A stretch of 64,000 bases of DNA, from NCBI GenBank assembly GCA_018857735.1, contig JABMCL010000958.1, positions 95,001-159,000 of the forward strand, read 5' to 3'. Both the position numbers and the translations under genes were made by a program. The notes beneath the pieces are model-generated. The model searched no databases. It saw only the letters and a list, made by a program, of their open reading frames with translations, and had not been told where the DNA came from. Source of the stretch: Alviniconcha marisindica (taxonomy: Eukaryota; Mollusca; Gastropoda; Provannidae). Below are positions 49,720 to 61,192 of this stretch, piece after piece (within the stretch, counting starts at the first letter, position 1; every line of letters begins with the position of its first letter).

Positions 49720-50213
49720 TCCCCCCCCCCCCCCCCTCTCCCCCCCTTCCCCACACACAAACATGCCCTCACAATCACAGCATTCTCACATATGGATCAT
49801 ACACTGCACTATGAAGCAAATTAAAGATCCATAAAATAGTCATCACAAAGAATATGAAACCTGCACATGGTACATGCTATGTATGTTGTCTGAATAAAGT
49901 GTTGATTAAAACTTTATGACTATCAGCCTAAGACCTGTGGTCAATATTCTAATCAGCTGTTCAATATTCCCAAGACACACGCATGTACACATGCACACAT
50001 ACATTGTAACAGTGTTGTAACAGTGAATTCGACAAACTTGTGATTTAGTGACTTACATTTTGAACTGGTGTAAAATAATTTTGAATGTGTGATTGGTCCT
50101 GAGGTGACCACGGGTAGATGACAGGAAGCTACAAGCCAAGAACTAACTAACTACCCCCCTCCCACCCCACCCCACCCCACCCCACCCCACCCCACCCCAC
50201 CCCTCCCCCACAG
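49720..50213. repeat. C-rich run and (CCCCA)n minisatellite before exon 25
   Basis: C-rich block 49718-49752, then 'ccccaccccacc' pentamers at 50158-50213, ending 76 bp upstream of exon 25. 'cctgaggtgaccacgggtag' at 50098 with 'actaactaactacc' is a LINE 3' tail type. Confidence 0.93.
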
Positions 50214-50289
50214 CCCCCATGTAAATGGCATGGGGCATCATTGTAATTTAATCAGCCAAGCATTAATTTCTTCATTCTTGTTGCTGCAG

Positions 50290-50383
50290 ACTGTCTTTAG
50301 TGCTGAACTTCAGAAGGAGGACGTGGTGATTTTGGCAGAGAAGAGCTGCGATTCAGGGTTTGGCTTGCATGATGATGGCTGTG
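50290..50383 (+). CDS. Exon 25: linker to the second GCC2/GCC3 run
   Basis: Acceptor gttgctgcag, donor gtgagc, phase 0 in and 1 out, 94 nt. It reads TVFSAELQKEDVVILAEKSC then DSGFGLHDDGC. It ends with a Cys and phase 1 just before a GCC2/GCC3 module, as exon 2 does. Confidence 0.9.
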
Positions 50384-50539
50384 GTGAGCATATGCTGCTT
50401 TTTCTTTTACTGTGAATTTTAGGGTAAGCATTGTTTAACATTATTTTTCACAATCTGGTTCACGTAGTTGCAAGCTTTGGTTCCATGGACTCTTGTCACT
50501 GGTCAGTGAACTCCTTGACCTGATTAAGCAAACACTAGA

Positions 50540-51400
50540 CTGGTTTAGCACTGGACCTCATTTAGCATCAGGACAGATTTAGCACCAGGCCCAAATCAGC
50601 ATCAGAGCTGACTGAGCACTCGACCACTGAGTTAGCACCAGCACCAATGTAGCACCAGGACTGATTTGGCACCAGCATTTATGAAGCTTCAGCACTGATT
50701 TAGCATCAGGACTTAGCACCATGGCTGCCACAGCACCATGCCTGGTTTATATCCAGAATTTAGCACCAAGGCTGGTTTATCTCCAGGATTTAGCACCAAG
50801 GCTGATTTATGTCCAGGATTTAGCACTCAGGCTGATTTAGCCCCAGGATTTAGCACCAAGGCTGATTTAATTATCTCCAGGATTTAGCACCAAGGTTGAT
50901 TTATGTCTAGGATTTAGCACCAAAGCTGATTTGTCTCCAGGTTTTAGCACCGAGGCTGATTTGTCTCTGGGTTTTAGCACCAAGAATGATTTATGTCCAG
51001 GATTTAGCAGCAAGGCTGATTTAGCACCAGGATTTAGGACAATGGCTGATTAAGCACCAGGATTTAGCACAAAGGCTGATTAAGCATAGCACCAAGGCTG
51101 ATTTATCTCTAGAATGTAGCACCAATGCTGATTTTAGCACCAGGATTTTATTTAGCACCAAGGCTGATGTAGCACCATGGCTGATTCATCTCTATAATTT
51201 AGCACCAGGATTTAGCACCAAGGCTGATCTTAGCACCAGGATTTAGCACCAAGGCTGATTTTAGCACCAGGATTTAGCACCAAGGCTGATTTAGCAGCAG
51301 GCTTGACTGGATACATAGCCTGATTTTGTATTGCATTTCATTTAGCACCAGGTCTGATATAGTGAAGAGTGTTATTTAGCACCAGGTTGACTTAACATTG
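50540..51400 (+). repeat. 'tttagcaccaaggctga' minisatellite
   Basis: Degenerate units of about 30-36 bp built from 'gatttagcaccaaggctgat' and 'ttatctccag' run for about 860 bp, starting near 'ctggtttagcactggacctc'. Several copies contain 'tctccag' acceptor-like strings. No exon lies inside. Confidence 0.93.
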
Positions 51401-52061
51401 AGTCTTATTTAAGGGCAGAAGAATGGTTTCCGGAACCAACGGGCATCCTTTCAAACTGGTCAAGTAGTTCATAAATCCTAATCTGTGTGCACACGTCTCT
51501 GCTGACAAGTAACAGAGTAATGCACCAATTGAACAGCAGGACTATTTATCACCTGTAGCGATCTCATCAGCAGACTTTGTGAACATTTTGATTTTGTACA
51601 CCAGCTTTGCTCCTAGAGCTTGTGCCAAGCCTTGCAGTTAAGTTATCACAAGTAAAATTCCCCTTCATTCTTCTCAGTACCTCTCACTTTTAGTTTTGAG
51701 AGGACTTGGAAAATTCAAATTGCTTCAGAAAGTTTTTTTCACAAAACATCAGTTGTTGAATTACAGATCTGATGATACAAGCTTGGTACATGACAACACC
51801 ATAGCTTGGAATATTTTTGTCAAAAATGTGAGGTAATTGTTTTTTCACTCATGACATGGTACCAAAAACAATGAATTGCATGTATTTTACACTAAGATAT
51901 TGAACATATATAATATACAAAGACCGCACATTTTCCAAAAGTGGCAGTTTTCATTATTACATAGATTTTGCGTGGAAAAGAGCAACATTCAACTATTTCA
52001 ATAGATGCCTGTGTCCTGTGAGAAGTTACAGCAAAGTGGTAGCTGCTGATTTGTCTTGCAG

Positions 52062-52214
52062 TGGAGTGTGCCATGGGCAGCTTCTTGAATGAAGCCACAG
52101 GGATGTGTGAGCTGTGCCCCATTGGAAGCTACACCAGCACTGACGGACAGACAGCATGTACGTCATGCGCGGCAGGGCAAACCACACTACAGCTTGGAGC
52201 AATACAGTGCTATG
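52062..52214 (+). CDS. Exon 26: GCC2/GCC3 module 4
   Basis: Acceptor tttgtcttgcag, donor gtgagt, phase 1-1, 153 nt. It reads VECAMGSFLNEATGMCELCP, IGSYTSTDGQTACTSCAAG and QTTLQLGAIQCY. All six Cys in register. Confidence 0.95.
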
Positions 52215-52309
52215 GTGAGTATGGCCATTTACACAGAGGAATGCCTGTGGAGAGAAAAAAAGAATCTGCATACTGTATGGCAGATCCAAACACATAAAAG
52301 GTTAAAAAA

Positions 52310-52653
52310 AGAATGCTGTTTATTAGGGCAAAACACCAGCATTGTTTGCATGACAATGATGTACATGTATGGAAGTTGTAGTCTCGGGTAGTCTCAGATA
52401 CCTTCTTGTTTGAGGCATTTAGCAAGAGTAATCTACAAGTTGCATCTAAATACATGGAACACTAAATATTCGCAGAATGTGACATGTGTTTATAAAAATA
52501 TGCTACTAGAATGTCCTATTACCACAGAGTTATTTCAGAAAAATGGATATGTCTTTAATGCTTGCAACAATGTAAGATATATTTTGTATAATATTGAAAT
52601 TATCAATTCTATTGTTAAATTGATTGTTCATAGTCCTGTAGGTAAGCTAGTAT

Positions 52654-52655
<2 letters not shown>
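52310..52655 (+). mobile_element. LINE ORF2 C-terminal fragment
   Basis: Open frame ending at a TAA near 52655: LHLNTWNTKYSQNVTCVYKN, MLLECPITTELFQKNGY, ACNNVRYILYNIEI and INSIVKLIVHSPVGKLV. The same peptide occurs in reverse at 13410-13745. The expected VKHI of the VKHILLECP motif is degenerate. Confidence 0.85.
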
Positions 52656-52658
<3 letters not shown>

Positions 52659-52725
<67 letters not shown>

Positions 52726-52752
52726 CTGATTTGTGTGTGTGTGTGTGTCTGA

Positions 52753-52790
<38 letters not shown>
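52659..52790. repeat. (TG)n microsatellite at the LINE 3' end
   Basis: TG with two 'tctgatt' interruptions, immediately after the LINE stop codon. Confidence 0.95.
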
Positions 52791-53084
52791 TAATATCACC
52801 TTGATGTGAACAGACATAAAATAAAACATTGATTGACTGTAGTCTCAGCTTACCTCCTGATATGGCTTAGAGCAGTTTGAATTTCTGATATCCGAGTTTG
52901 GGCATCTCTTGTCATGGGGGTGTATGTAAGAGACTTTGAAACTGCATACACATAACAGCTGAAACCTATGCTGTGTGGTGATGGTAGCAGTGATGATGAG
53001 TGTGTGATCAGTTGAAGGGTGGGGTGGGGGTTGGGGAGAGGGAATAGTTGGGGAGTGAATGAGCTTGTGTTTGAGATTGTGTGT

Positions 53085-53245
53085 GTTGTGTATGTGTGTG
53101 GGTGTGTGTATGTGTGTGTGCATGCATGCATGTGTGCATATGTGCATGCGTGTGTGCATGTGTGTGTGTGCATGCACACGTTTGTGTGCATGCATGCATG
53201 TGTGTGGGTATTGGTGTAGGTGTATGTGTGTGTGCTTGAGTGTGT
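53085..53245. repeat. TG/GCATGCAT compound microsatellite
   Basis: Interrupted TG with TGCATGCATGCATG blocks, about 65 bp upstream of exon 27. Confidence 0.92.
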
Positions 53246-53309
53246 CTGTCTGTCGGTTTCTTTTCGTTTTGGTTTTAGTGAAACAAAGCTAGCATTATTT
53301 TGATTGCAG

Positions 53310-53471
53310 TGGAATGTGCATCTGGTCAATACCTTGACACGAATGATGGTCAGTGTAAAGAATGCTTGAAGAATTTCTACCAGAATGAGACAGGCCAGGT
53401 GGCATGTAAGCCATGTCCAGCCGGCACGGCCACAGAGACTACTGGTACTACAAGTGTTGATCTCTGTTATG
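53310..53471 (+). CDS. Exon 27: GCC2/GCC3 module 5
   Basis: Acceptor ttttgattgcag, donor gtgagt, phase 1-1, 162 nt. It reads VECASGQYLDTNDGQCKECL, KNFYQNETGQVACKPCPAG and TATETTGTTSVDLCY. The last codons and the donor are the seed of the downstream array. Confidence 0.95.
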
Positions 53472-54500
53472 GTGAGTCTGTGTTTTGTGTTTGTCCCAGT
53501 AGCTAGGCCAGCAATGATCTGTTATGGTGAGTCTGCGTTTTGTGTTTGTCCCAGTAGCTAGGCCAGCAATGATCTGTTATGGTGAGTCTGCGTTTTGTGT
53601 TTGTCCCAGTAGCTAGGCCAGCAATGATCTGTTATGGTGAGACTGCGTTTTGTGTTTGTCCCAGTAGCTAGGCCAGCAATGATCTGTTATGGTGAGCCCT
53701 TGTTCTGTATTTGTTTCAGCAGCAAGGCCAGCACTATCTCTGTTAAGTGTTATTGTGAGTGCTTGTTTGTTTGTGCCTCTCCAATAGCAAGGCCTGTGCT
53801 GATCTCAGTTACAGGGAACTCTTTTTTGTGTTCACATCAATAGTAGTGCTAATCTGTCTTTTGGTGAAACCTTGTTGTGTTAGTCCCAGTAGCTGGGCCA
53901 GCTCTGATTTCAGTTAGAGTGAGACCATTTTTGTTTTTGTCCCATTAGATAGGCCAGTGCTGATCTCAGTTGTAATGAGCTCATGTTTGCATTTGCCCCA
54001 GTAGCTAAGACAGTACTCATCTCAGTTATAGTGAGCTCCCTTTTGTGTTTGCCCCAGTAGATAGGCCATTGCTGATCTGTTATAGTGAGCCTTTGTGTTT
54101 GTCCTAGTAGATAGGACAGCACTGATCTCAGTTATGGTGAGTCCATGTTTGTGTTTGTCTCAGTAGATAGGCCATTGTTGATCTCAGTTATAGTGAGCCT
54201 TTGTGTTTGTCCTAGTAGATGGGACAGCACTGATCTTAGTTATAGTGAGCCCATGTTTGTGTTTGCCCCAGTAGATAGGCCAGTGCTAATCTCAGTGATA
54301 GTGAGCCCATGTTTGTGTTTGCCCCGGAAGGTTAAGGTAGGTTTGTGCTGATCTCTGCTTTGGTGAGTCCATTGTGTTTGTTCTTTTCCTATAGCAAGGG
54401 CAGTGCAGATCTCAGTTTTTGCGAGCCTTGTTTTGTGTTTGCTCCATTAGCTAGACCAGCACTGATCTCTGTTGTGGTGAGCCCTTGTTTGTGTTGCAAC
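53466..54500 (+). repeat. 55-bp tandem array of the exon 27 donor site
   Basis: 'tgatctgttatg|gtgagtctgcg' with 'tttgtgtttgtcccagtagc' repeats at exactly 55 bp (donor-like GT at 53472, 53527, 53582, 53637, 53692), four copies nearly identical, then about a dozen degenerate copies to about 54500. Each copy keeps a GGTGAG donor core. Confidence 0.96.
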
Positions 54501-54841
54501 CCATGTTTTGTGTTGATTAAAGGTGCACCATGTCAGGGTGTGTAGCTGGTCCCTTTTGTATGAAGCAGTCTGTGAAACGGTGTCCTGTCTAGCTGTGGCA
54601 CAGCATATGAGATACTAAAGTGATGTAGGTAGTGTCATTGTCCACCTATTCAGCTTGCATGCACATGCACACACTCATAAAATCATGTGCATGTGTGCAT
54701 ACAGAGCCAAAAAGGACACACAGCTTTCATATGGTAATGAAATTGTTTTGAAGTGAAGCTGTGCGCTCTTTTTATAAAAATAACAACAATAACATCCACA
54801 AGCAATGTGTATCTTTTACTTCTTTTTTCTCCCCCACTCAG

Positions 54842-54850
54842 TGCCATGGA
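54842..54850 (+). CDS. Candidate 9-nt microexon (phase 1-1)
   Basis: The bases TGCCATGGA lie between a long pyrimidine tract ending ccactcag and a consensus donor gtaagtat. It would insert three residues and keep frame between modules 5 and 6 (CY-VPWN-TC instead of CY-D-TC). Splice signals are strong, but nine bases carry no coding evidence. Confidence 0.35.
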
Positions 54851-55217
54851 GTAAGTATGTTTTGACTACCTGTACATTAGTGTTCTCAGTGTACATTTAA
54901 ATTCTTGGGTGTAATGTATACTAGTGACAGCAAGTTGGGAACAAAAGAGTGTGCATTTTGGCTTTGAGTTGTGTGTGTGTGTGTGTGTGTGTGTGTGCTA
55001 CAGTTGGCTGTGTGTTTTTTCACCTCTCAAACCTCATTTCCCTATTTCTTATAGGTCAGTTAATTTGCTGTGTTTAAAATGGGTTGTTTTGTGTGTGTGT
55101 GTGGCGAGGGGGGGGGGGGGGGGGGTCAAAATCAGAGAGCTATTGTGTTGGTGCAAATTTGTGGTGTGGTGTGCATTCTGAGAACTTCCTTGGCATGAGT
55201 TAATTCTTGGATTTCAA

Positions 55218-55982
55218 TGTCATGTCAGCCACACAGGGTCAAGCTTTTAATGTTCAGTCAACTGCACATGGTCAAGAGTATAATGTTCCATTAATTGCAC
55301 ATGATCAAGAGTATAATGTCCCATTAATTGCTCAGGGCCAAGAATATAATGTCCCATTAATTGCACAGGGCCAAGAGTATAATGTCCCATTAATTGCACA
55401 GGGCCAAGAGTATAATGTCCCATTAATTGCACAGGGCCAAGAGTATAACGTCCCAGTCAACTGCACAGGGTCAAGAGTATAATGTCCCATTAATTGCACA
55501 GGGCCAAGAGTATAATGTCCCAGTCAACTGCTCATGGCCAAGAGTATAATGTCCCATTAATTGCAAAGGGTCAAGAGTATAATGTCCCATTAATTGCAAA
55601 GGGCCAATAGTATAATGTCCCATTAATTGCACAGGGTCAAGACTATAATGCTCATTCAGCTGCACAGGGTCATGATTTTAATGCCACATCATCAAGAGCA
55701 TAACGTCCCCTCAGCAGCTCAGGGTCAAGATTTTAATGCCACATCATCAAGAGCATAATGTCCCCTCAACAGCTCAGGGTCAAGATTTTAAGGTCCAGTC
55801 AACTGCTCAGGGTCAAGATTTTAAGGTCCAATCAACTGCTCAGGGTCAAGATTTTAAGGTCCAGTCAACTGCTCAGGGTCAAGATTTTAAGGTCCAGTCA
55901 ACTGCTCAGGGTCAAGATTTTAAGGTCCAGTCAATTGCTCAGGGTCAAGATTTTAAGGTCCAGTCAACTGCACTGTATCAGG
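55218..55982 (+). repeat. 33-bp minisatellite in two sub-arrays
   Basis: 'aatgtcccattaattgcaca' with 'gggccaagagtat' (55240-55640) and 'aaggtccagtcaactgctca' with 'gggtcaagatttt' (55700-55975). Because the unit is 11 codons, frames stay open and would encode EYNVPLIAQGQ and DFKVQSTAQGQ repeats. No splice evidence, so not called coding. Confidence 0.93.
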
Positions 55983-56419
55983 GTCTTGCAATGCTTGGAT
56001 GAATGGTTGATGTGAGGTGCATGCAGTATCACTGCTTGGATGAATTGTTGATGTGAGGCATTTGCATCTCACAGAATTAATGGTTCATATGAGGTGCTTC
56101 ATTCTTTTAATGGAATGGCTGTCTGCATACTTTAGTCAGAAAGTTTCCTCTCTTTCACTATCTTTGTCTGCATTGTCTCTGTGTGTCTCTTAACTGTATT
56201 GAAACCTTGCTCTCTAAAGTCAAATTCATGAAGCTCAGGTAGCAATACTAAATTAGAAGAGATTTATATGCAGTGGATATGATTTTATAGCCCTGCTAGA
56301 ATTAGAAATCAGTTGTCTTTTTTGTCAGACCCTGATGAATTTGTTTTTAAGCCATGGTATGTACATTTCTTTAAAAGGAATTGCTTGGTGAGAACAACCA
56401 TTAGATTGACACTAATCAG

Positions 56420-56600
56420 AGAGAGAGAGAGAGAGATTTTGATACTCTGATTCTTTATTGCTTCAGACAAAGCCCATGACAATGTGGTGAAATCAGTAAG
56501 AGAGAGAGAGAGAGAGAGAGAAGAGAGGAGAGAGAGAGAGAGAGAGAGGGGGGGGAAGAGAAGGGGTGGGGAAGAGAAGGGGGATGAGTAGAGAGAGAAA
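56420..56600. repeat. (GA)n and G-rich stretch
   Basis: GA patches at 56420-56436, 56499-56548, then 'gaggggggggaagagaaggggtgggg'. Confidence 0.9.
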
Positions 56601-56779
56601 TGGGATATATAAGGAGCATAGCTGTTCAAGAAGCCATTGTTCTAGGATATCATATGGGCTGGAAAACAGCTTACATGACATAATATATACACATGTACCT
56701 TGGAGTATAGGAACTGGATACTCTGTGACATGCATGTTCCTTGATAGCTACATAACATAAAGTATGAAATATCTGTTGA

Positions 56780-57000
56780 CATGTGATTTGTGCCATCATA
56801 GCCATGTGACATTACATATGTGGCATCTGACAGACACGTATGATACAAGTTGTCCTGGTACTCTCAGTTGTGCCATGATAGCTACATGGATGTCATCAAC
56901 CATATGCTATTCTCTCTGAGGTGTGCCATGGTAGCTACATGTTTGACATTAATATTCTCTCTCAGGTGTGCCATGATAGTTACATGTATGACATATATAC
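56780..57000 (+). repeat. Degenerate repeats including a copy of the exon 28 acceptor
   Basis: 'tgtgccatgatagctacatg' recurs about five times. 'catctgacagacacgtatga' at 56824 resembles the true acceptor and exon start 'ctctgacag|acacatgtct' at 57013-57030. Confidence 0.75.
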
Positions 57001-57020
57001 TGTGTGCTGCTCTCTGACAG

Positions 57021-57176
57021 ACACATGTCTCCCGGGGACAGAGTTGAGGAACTCCACATGTGTGCCATGTGCACGTGGCACATACAGTGACGGAATCCAA
57101 CAGGAGGCTTGCATTGACTGTCCTTCTGGAAACACCACTGCTGGAGAACAGTCGACATCCATCAACCAGTGTTACC

Positions 57177-57179
<3 letters not shown>
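57021..57179 (+). CDS. Exon 28: GCC2/GCC3 module 6
   Basis: Acceptor gctctctgacag, donor gtgaga, phase 1-1, 159 nt. It reads TCLPGTELRNSTCVPCARG, TYSDGIQQEACIDCPSG and NTTAGEQSTSINQCYQ. The donor runs straight into a GA array. Confidence 0.94.
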
Positions 57180-57180
<1 letters not shown>

Positions 57181-57243
<63 letters not shown>

Positions 57244-57300
57244 ATGTGTGTGTGTGTGTGCTTGCGTGCGTGTGTGTGCCTCTGTGTGTGTGTGTGTGTG
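57181..57300. repeat. (GA)n then (TG)n starting inside the exon 28 donor
   Basis: GT-GAGAGAGAG: the donor gtgaga is the first unit of a GA run to 57238, followed by TG-rich sequence to about 57302. Confidence 0.93.
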
Positions 57301-57568
57301 TGTTCAACTTCCCATTGAATAATCTTCCATCATGTCTATATCTGTGTGTCTCAATGTGTCTGCAGTTGTATATTTTGTTTCAGCCATCAGTGCTAGTTAT
57401 TGAAACCTTATTCTCAAAATTTAGCATTCCTATGAAAGATCTTTATAAATCTTCATACTCTATAAGGGTTCTGAAGTTTGTTTGCCAGCATGTGTACATT
57501 AGCAAGAGAGGTGTTCCTTAAAAAAACAAGGGTGTGTTTCTTAAGAGCTGTGATGACCCTCTGTCCAG

Positions 57569-57730
57569 CTGCATGTGATCCCGGTCAGTCCAGAAACTCC
57601 ACAACCAACATGTGTGAGGAGTGTGACTACGGATTCTTCCAGCCAGAGAAGTGGCAGGATGAGTGCCTGCCATGTAACGAGAGCTACACCACAGTGAGCA
57701 AGGCCTCCACCAGTGCTGACCAGTGCCTGT
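57569..57730 (+). CDS. Exon 29: GCC2/GCC3 module 7
   Basis: Acceptor accctctgtccag, donor gtaagt, phase 1-1, 162 nt. It reads TACDPGQSRNSTTNMCEECD, YGFFQPEKWQDECLPCNES and YTTVSKASTSADQCL. Confidence 0.94.
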
Positions 57731-59098
57731 GTAAGTGTGTTCCCACTATGGCTTCAGTAGAACCCCTGGCTTTATAGACAGTGTGGCTGTGGCCTTCAGA
57801 ATGGCTTATTCCTGTCAGAAGTGTCTTGAGAGAAAACAAGTTCAAAAGACAGCCTGTAGGAGGGATATTACGCTCATTAGAATTGTATCATAAATGAGTT
57901 TATCCCTGTTGGGTTTCACTGTAACTCTTGTTTAACTTTCAGTGTTAAGCTCAAAGCAGAATCAGTCAAATGGCTGGAGACAGAATGAGCTTCAGGCCGA
58001 GATCAGAGAGATGCAGAGTAGAAAATGAAGAGGACAGGACCATTAGTTAATGGTGCATGGTGGCTAATAATAACAGGAATTGTAATGGTATCATTGTTTT
58101 CAGTGCAATTCCTGAAAGGTTCTTTAGTTCATGAAGATCAGTGTGGAGGGGGAAGAAGGGACAGGGTGAATGTCTCCATACATTAATATGGAATGGGGGG
58201 GGGGGGGGGGATTCCATGCACATGATGTAACACCAACATGTTTTGTTTTGTGTGCAATATCAACTGAGTATTGTTTAACTTAATGGTTATACACAAGTGC
58301 TCTAGGCTCAGTCATAAGAAGCATTATTGGGTCTCCTTCCCAGAGAAAGGCTAAACAGCCTAATTTATTCAAAGCGGTTTGTTTCACTTACACTTCACTG
58401 TCATGCCAACATTCTTTCTGACACTCCTGGCATTCCACTACACACCAAACCATCACTGGACAAGTATACTATTTTCATTTATCATCGTTTAAGTGTCATT
58501 TTGTTGCTAAAGGGACTTAGCCTAAACATTTGCACACATTTTTTCAAGTCCCATTAATGTTCTTTGTAACCATTTGTTGTTTATCAGTCTTGTTTTAGGA
58601 CAATAGCAGTCAACATTGTTTCAGATTTGTTTTCTAAGCATGTTGGCAAATAGGATTAACCCCATCACTGCCATGACATTACTTGAAAACAACCAATAAA
58701 AGTGCAAAATCTTTAACCCTTAAACCTTTTTGTTTTCTTTTTCACACTTGCCTTTGAAAGGATTTTCATAAAAAATGCATAGCATTGAAAGTAGATGTGT
58801 TACAGGACTGAAAAAATATACTGTTTGCAGGCACCTCCATGCATCTTTCAGCCAGGAAATTTTCCAGGCTGAGGCAGTGAAGGGGTTAATGATACCAAAA
58901 ATCTCAATGAACTTGATTTTTCTTAATCTTTTCATACAAAGAAAGAGACTGACAGAAAGAGCCAAATAAAACTAATTAGATTTTTTATTGGAAGCGTTTT
59001 GTGTATGTTATAAATCAGGGAGGCTGATGCTGCCAAAACTGAAAGAATCCCAAACCATAGTCACAGTTATTGAGTTATTGCTTCCTTGTTTGTTTCAG
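57731..59098. other. Intron 29
   Basis: Contains a G run (58196-58210), fragments 'ccatcactggacaagtatactattttcatttatca' typical of LINE-related sequence at 34660 and 58460, and the MITE at 58656. No exon seen. Confidence 0.65.
58656..58889. mobile_element. piggyBac-type MITE, copy 2
   Basis: TTAACCCCATCACTGCC to GGCAGTGAAGGGGTTAA with TTAA at both ends. Internal 'aaaatgcatagcattgaaag' and 'ccaggaaattttccaggctg' match copy 1 at 21979. It has an extra 'ctttaacccttaaacc' stretch inside. Confidence 0.88.
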
Positions 59099-59269
59099 TT
59101 GTCTGTGGTCCTGGGCAGGAGAATCTCAGTGGTACTTCCTGCTCACCCTGTGACACTGGTTTCTACCGCACTGACTCGCTGGCAGATCGGTTCATCAATT
59201 GCACGGCATGCAACAGTACCTTCACAACTGCTGGCCAAGGATCCATGTCACCCAGTGACTGCAACATCA
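59099..59269 (+). CDS. Exon 30: GCC2/GCC3 module 8
   Basis: Acceptor cttgtttgtttcag, donor gtgagt, phase 1-1, 171 nt. It reads FVCGPGQENLSGTSCSPCDT, GFYRTDSLADRFINCTACNS and TFTTAGQGSMSPSDCNI. NLS and NCT sequons. Confidence 0.94.
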
Positions 59270-60659
59270 GTGAGTGTCATCTTGCTCTGTTTAATATTAC
59301 TTTGCAATCCTGCGCACAGTATTTGGGCCGTCTTACCTGAGATGAGCCTACAACTGCCACATTTATGTCAGCAAGTGTTCCACAAGCATACAGATTCCTC
59401 ACATTCAAACAGTATTGACAAACCATATTGAAGTTGCTGCTCTAGGCCACAAGATGTGACAGTTTATTAACTGTTTCTTGCAAAGCTACATGTTACTTAT
59501 ATTTCTCTTTACTTAATTTAACAATTTCTCTTTGTACATTACTTGAAGCTTTATAAGCCTTGGACAATTTGATCACATATGTGACCCTCATTGAAACCTT
59601 TTTGGGGCTGGTCCACCTAGCCCACTGATATAGAACAAGGTTAAGAAGTTTGACAACATGACATAGATATGAAATTATGACATAGCTACAAAGTAACAAA
59701 CAATAGGTGTTGCTCGAGTAAGCACTAACACTACTCAAAGTCAAGCTTGGTAAACCCAGAAACCTGAGCTGCCGGCTACTCCAGCCCAAACCTCGTGAGG
59801 AGAAGGGGAAGTAGGATTTCCCAACACAGACTAGGTTATATGGATGATTCAGCTTGGTTTGTGGCTGAGGAGGTCACATTAACAATGTAATGTAACCTTC
59901 AGGTTTCAAAGCCGTTTTCAGAGTGCACTGCACCAAGGCAGAATTGTGTAGTGTTGGCTCACCTCTGGACAACACTTGACCTGTACTTGGGGTGGGTGGG
60001 TTGGGACTGAAAATTGTTTGTGCTGTTCCCATCAGAATTTTTAAAGCAGTGATGAAGGGAGCGTGGGCACTCTAGCTGTGATAGATGCAGACTGGTCAGT
60101 ATAGAGGGGTCTTTGACCTTATTAATATTAATGAGTTAAGTTGATCAGTTCCAGCTACTGTTGGCCACCCACTCAGCTGCTGCACGGGCACAGACCAGCT
60201 TCTCACTTCTGACATAAATCCCTCTGTTGTCACAAGGACTTTTGTGGGATCACTTATGCCTTGTTTTGCGTCTTTCACTTAATCAGTCCTGCCCAGTTGA
60301 CAGGATGTTAAACCCTATTACTGACTTGTTATGAGACTAGAAACTAATTAAAGTTTAACCAGCTTTAAACTTGGCTTAAAGTTTAAGCCTAGTTTGATGT
60401 TAAACAACTGAGACTGAGCCATGATTAACCTTGGACCCCTTGCTGTGTGAAATACAAGCTGTTGAATGCAAGACATTCAGCCCCTGATACAGCATTAATA
60501 ATGTAGTTTAGTTACTTCACGACAAGTCATAAAAAGGCATGACAAGAGATAGTGGGACTGGCACATGATAAAATTGGGACACAATGGGACTGGTGCCCAC
60601 AGTGGGACTAGTTCATAGAACTGGGACACAACAGAAATTGTACACAGTATGACAGGGCA

Positions 60660-61110
60660 GAAAGGGACTTGGACACAATGGGACTGGTGCACACATGGAG
60701 AGGTCAGTCCTCTGCAGCCTGGTCCCAATGTGTCCCAGCCCCATGGAAATGGGACACATGGGACTGGTGTACACAGGGAGAGGTCAGTCATCTGCATCCT
60801 AGTCCCAATGTGTCCCAGCACCATGGAAATGGGACACATGGGACTGGAGCACAAAGGGAGAGATCAATCATCTGCGTCCTGGTCCCAATGTGTCCCAGCA
60901 CCATGGAAACAGGACACAATGAGATTGGTGCTCAGCGGGACTGGCGCACAAAGGGAGAAATCAGTCCTTTGTGTCCTTGTCCCAATGTGTCCCAGCCCCA
61001 TGGAAATGGTACACAGTGGGACTGGGACACAATGGGACTGGTGCACACAGAGAGATCAGTCTTCATGTCCTGGTCACAATGTGTCCCAACCACATGGAAA
61101 TGGGACACAA
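60660..61110 (+). repeat. About 80-bp minisatellite, about five units
   Basis: 'gggacacatgggactggtg', 'gggagaggtcagtc' and 'cctggtcccaatgtgtcccagc' with 'ccatggaaat' repeat with an 80-bp period (60750, 60830). The unit contains the inverted pair TTGGGACAC / GTGTCCCA. Frames stay open on both strands. Confidence 0.93.
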
Positions 61111-61129
61111 CGGAAATTGTACAAAAATG

Positions 61130-61130
<1 letters not shown>

Positions 61131-61191
<61 letters not shown>
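61131..61191. repeat. (CA)n microsatellite
   Basis: About 60 bp CA. Confidence 0.95.
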
Positions 61192-61192
<1 letters not shown>

